Below are positions 62,100 through 64,000 of a DNA stretch of 64,000 nucleotides, one piece after another. The notes under the pieces were generated by a model. It saw nothing but the letters and a program-made list of their open reading frames with translations, made no database searches and was not told where the DNA came from. How positions within the stretch are numbered: position 1 is the first letter of the stretch; every line of letters starts with the position of its first letter. The position numbers and the translations under genes are program-made. The DNA comes from Cavia porcellus (lineage: Eukaryota > Chordata > Mammalia > Rodentia > Caviidae), in assembly GCF_034190915.1 (NCBI RefSeq), contig NW_026947506.1, positions 35,009,748 to 35,073,747 on the forward strand, written 5' to 3'.

Positions 62100-64000
62100 G
62101 GGCCCAGTGAGACAGCTAGGGGTGCTGTGGAGAGGCCATCTCCCTCCCAGTTTTCCTCCTCAGAACTGCCTGCTGCCCTTTGTCTCTGGAAGAAACCTTA
62201 CTTTGGCCAGAGTTGGGACTGATGACTCAGGACGGAGTGCAGACCCTCAGGCGGGGAGGTGAAGAGCATGACTACCCCTGAAGTGGAGTGTGGTGGGGTC
62301 CCCACTTCTAGGCAGCCTGGTGGAAGCCAGGTATGCAGCACGATGGCCGACACGCTCAGGGTTAATACTGTCACAAAAAAAACTGGTGTTAAATGATTTC
62401 ATGGAATGCTCTTGATAGGGCAAGTCATTTAAGATTTTGAGCTCCAAGGCCTTCTGTATGGCCGTGAAAGATTCACCACTAGGGGACTTCATGTTCACGT
62501 CAACACTAAAACAGAGAGCTCCACAACCCCAGGGCCATACCTGGGTTAGATAGAAGGGAGGAGAGAAACCTGTTCCTCCCTGTATGCACTGCTGAGCCAG
62601 CACTGCTGCAGTCGCTGGCAGAGCTGGCCCGAGGGTGACCCACAGTGGGAAGGCATTGTGGTTGGTCCAGGTCCAGGCAGCTGGGAGCCAAGTTGCATAT
62701 ACACCAGTCACACATGTCAAGGCTTCAGGACTGGGAGAGGGATCAGTAAAGTAGCAGCATGAAAGTTTGGAAATAAATAAGTCTAAGGCATGATGGAGAG
62801 TTCTAGCCTTGGGGACTCTGCAGTCTGGTGTGACATAAAGCTACGCACTAAGGTCAGTTACCCAGAGGCAAAGGGCCCCAGGGCTGCAAAGTCTCCACCT
62901 GAAGGCAGCTCATGGGAAGACGTATTTCTGCACTGAGTCTGAGGTTTTCATTGCTGGACTTGCTTTTGCACAAGAACACAGAGAACCTCCAAGGGGTGCA
63001 AACTGAGTGCACCAGCACAGACAGGGCGGGGCAGCAAGTCTGGCCAGGGGTCACCAATCAAACAGCCCATGTATGAAGCTAAAGAGGGCCCAGGTGTTAA
63101 TGCATGGGCATCACAAAGGTGCAAACAAAGCTCCCCAAAGGGGAGATTGTATTATCTACTGCCCTTGTCCTTGTCCAGCTGACAGTCTCAGTGGTGGGGC
63201 CATCAATCCCTCTGTTGTATGTGGACGTGGGCCCATCCCACTTTAGAATTGGAGTTCTCCACTGTTCACAGAAAACCCTAAGTGCGGCACATAGTGCTAC
63301 AAGAAAAGGACAATAGACTATTCCCACCTGAATATATGTTCAGTCATTAAAAAATCTACTTGTCAGGGAGATAAGCACTTTGCTGGAGGCTTGAAGTAGC
63401 AATGGATGTGGCCAAAAGCTGATCTCACACATGTATTCCACAGAAACAGAACTGCTGCTTCTGTGGGCTGGGAACAGTCCATACAAGCAGTTTCCTGTTT
63501 CCTGAGAATGTGCCTGAGTCTCACCCACGCTGCACAGCTTCAGTTGGTGCCTGCATCCTGACTATGTCATGCCCTGTGCTGAGAGGGACCCTGTTTGCCT
63601 AGTCTGTGCAGGGTCACCCTACAAGGGTGACTTGAGTCACACTTCATGTCTGAGAGTGGATGAGGAAGCTACAGGGGCAAGAGAGGCTACAGGTGCCAAC
63701 ATCACAGGATGGCACTTTCCCAGACTCCCCTGTGCCCCCCTCAGCTGCCCACTGAGCTATGTCTGGCTGTATCTGGCCAAATTCACAATTCCCTTAAGTG
63801 TTCTACATTCTCGTTTTGGTGGCCTTATCTCCTCAATCAGGAAACACGTCAGAAAACACCAGCCTCTCTCACGCCTTCATTTCATCCACTTGTTTATATC
63901 GCCAGAGCACCAGAGGCCACCTGAGCTGCCACGAAGGCTGGCAACCTCACCTCCCTGCAGGGGACACACTCAGGCAGCACAGGGCCTGGAAGGGAGTTGC
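62100..64000. other. GC-moderate DNA without recognised gene
   Basis: Open stretches of up to 157 codons on the - strand (62247-62720) have no recognisable domain or splice context. They may be old LTR or unique intergenic DNA. Confidence 0.35.

Noticed and set aside
62247..62720. 157-codon - strand frame near the right end
   Set aside because: No domain, splice site pattern or family resemblance was seen; GC-moderate intergenic DNA can give this length by chance.

Overview
The window is mammalian nuclear DNA, most likely from a non-murid rodent. It carries one spliced protein gene on the + strand, a USP42-type ubiquitin-specific protease, with GT-AG introns full of rodent-type SINEs: 7SL-derived B1-like elements, tRNA-Ala-derived ID elements, and compound B1+ID elements. 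LINE-1 copies are frequent. I cannot name the species from sequence alone. No bacterial or viral genes, rRNA genes, true tRNA genes or CRISPR arrays were seen.

Left part (1-10.7 kb): an L1 on the - strand (ORF2 and ORF1 remnants, then 5'UTR) and a second L1 on the + strand (5'UTR and ORF1) stand head to head. Between them is a promoter/first-exon-like module of about 390 bp. A second, better preserved copy of that module follows an L1 3' end at 10.35-10.74 kb and carries CCAAT, octamer and CRE motifs next to a good splice donor.

Middle part (about 11.4-28.9 kb): a macrosatellite of about 1.75-1.8 kb units. Ten units carry a highly similar exon-like core of about 140-157 bp bounded by an AG acceptor and a GTGAG donor. 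The core contains back-to-back perfect inverted repeats. A diverged remnant lies further left at 7.2-8.1 kb. L1 and SINE insertions interrupt some units, and one L1 insertion is shared by two units. This array, with the upstream promoter module, is the most unusual part of the window and may be a tandem-exon noncoding transcription unit.

Right part (30.5-60.5 kb): USP42-like gene, 14 coding exons from 30537 to 57537. The catalytic domain is complete (Cys116, His367, Asp384, two CxxC zinc-ribbon pairs). The twelfth coding exon is broken by a frameshift with an in-frame TGA, and a stretch of about 200 residues known from human USP42 is not found. The large downstream exon (Arg/Ser- and Lys-rich tail) and the last coding exon remain fully open. 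A phase-compatible donor inside the broken exon would restore a 1082-residue reading frame. The noncoding first exon and a CpG-island promoter were not seen in the window. The last 3.5 kb holds likely 3'UTR/intergenic sequence with no gene I could recognise.
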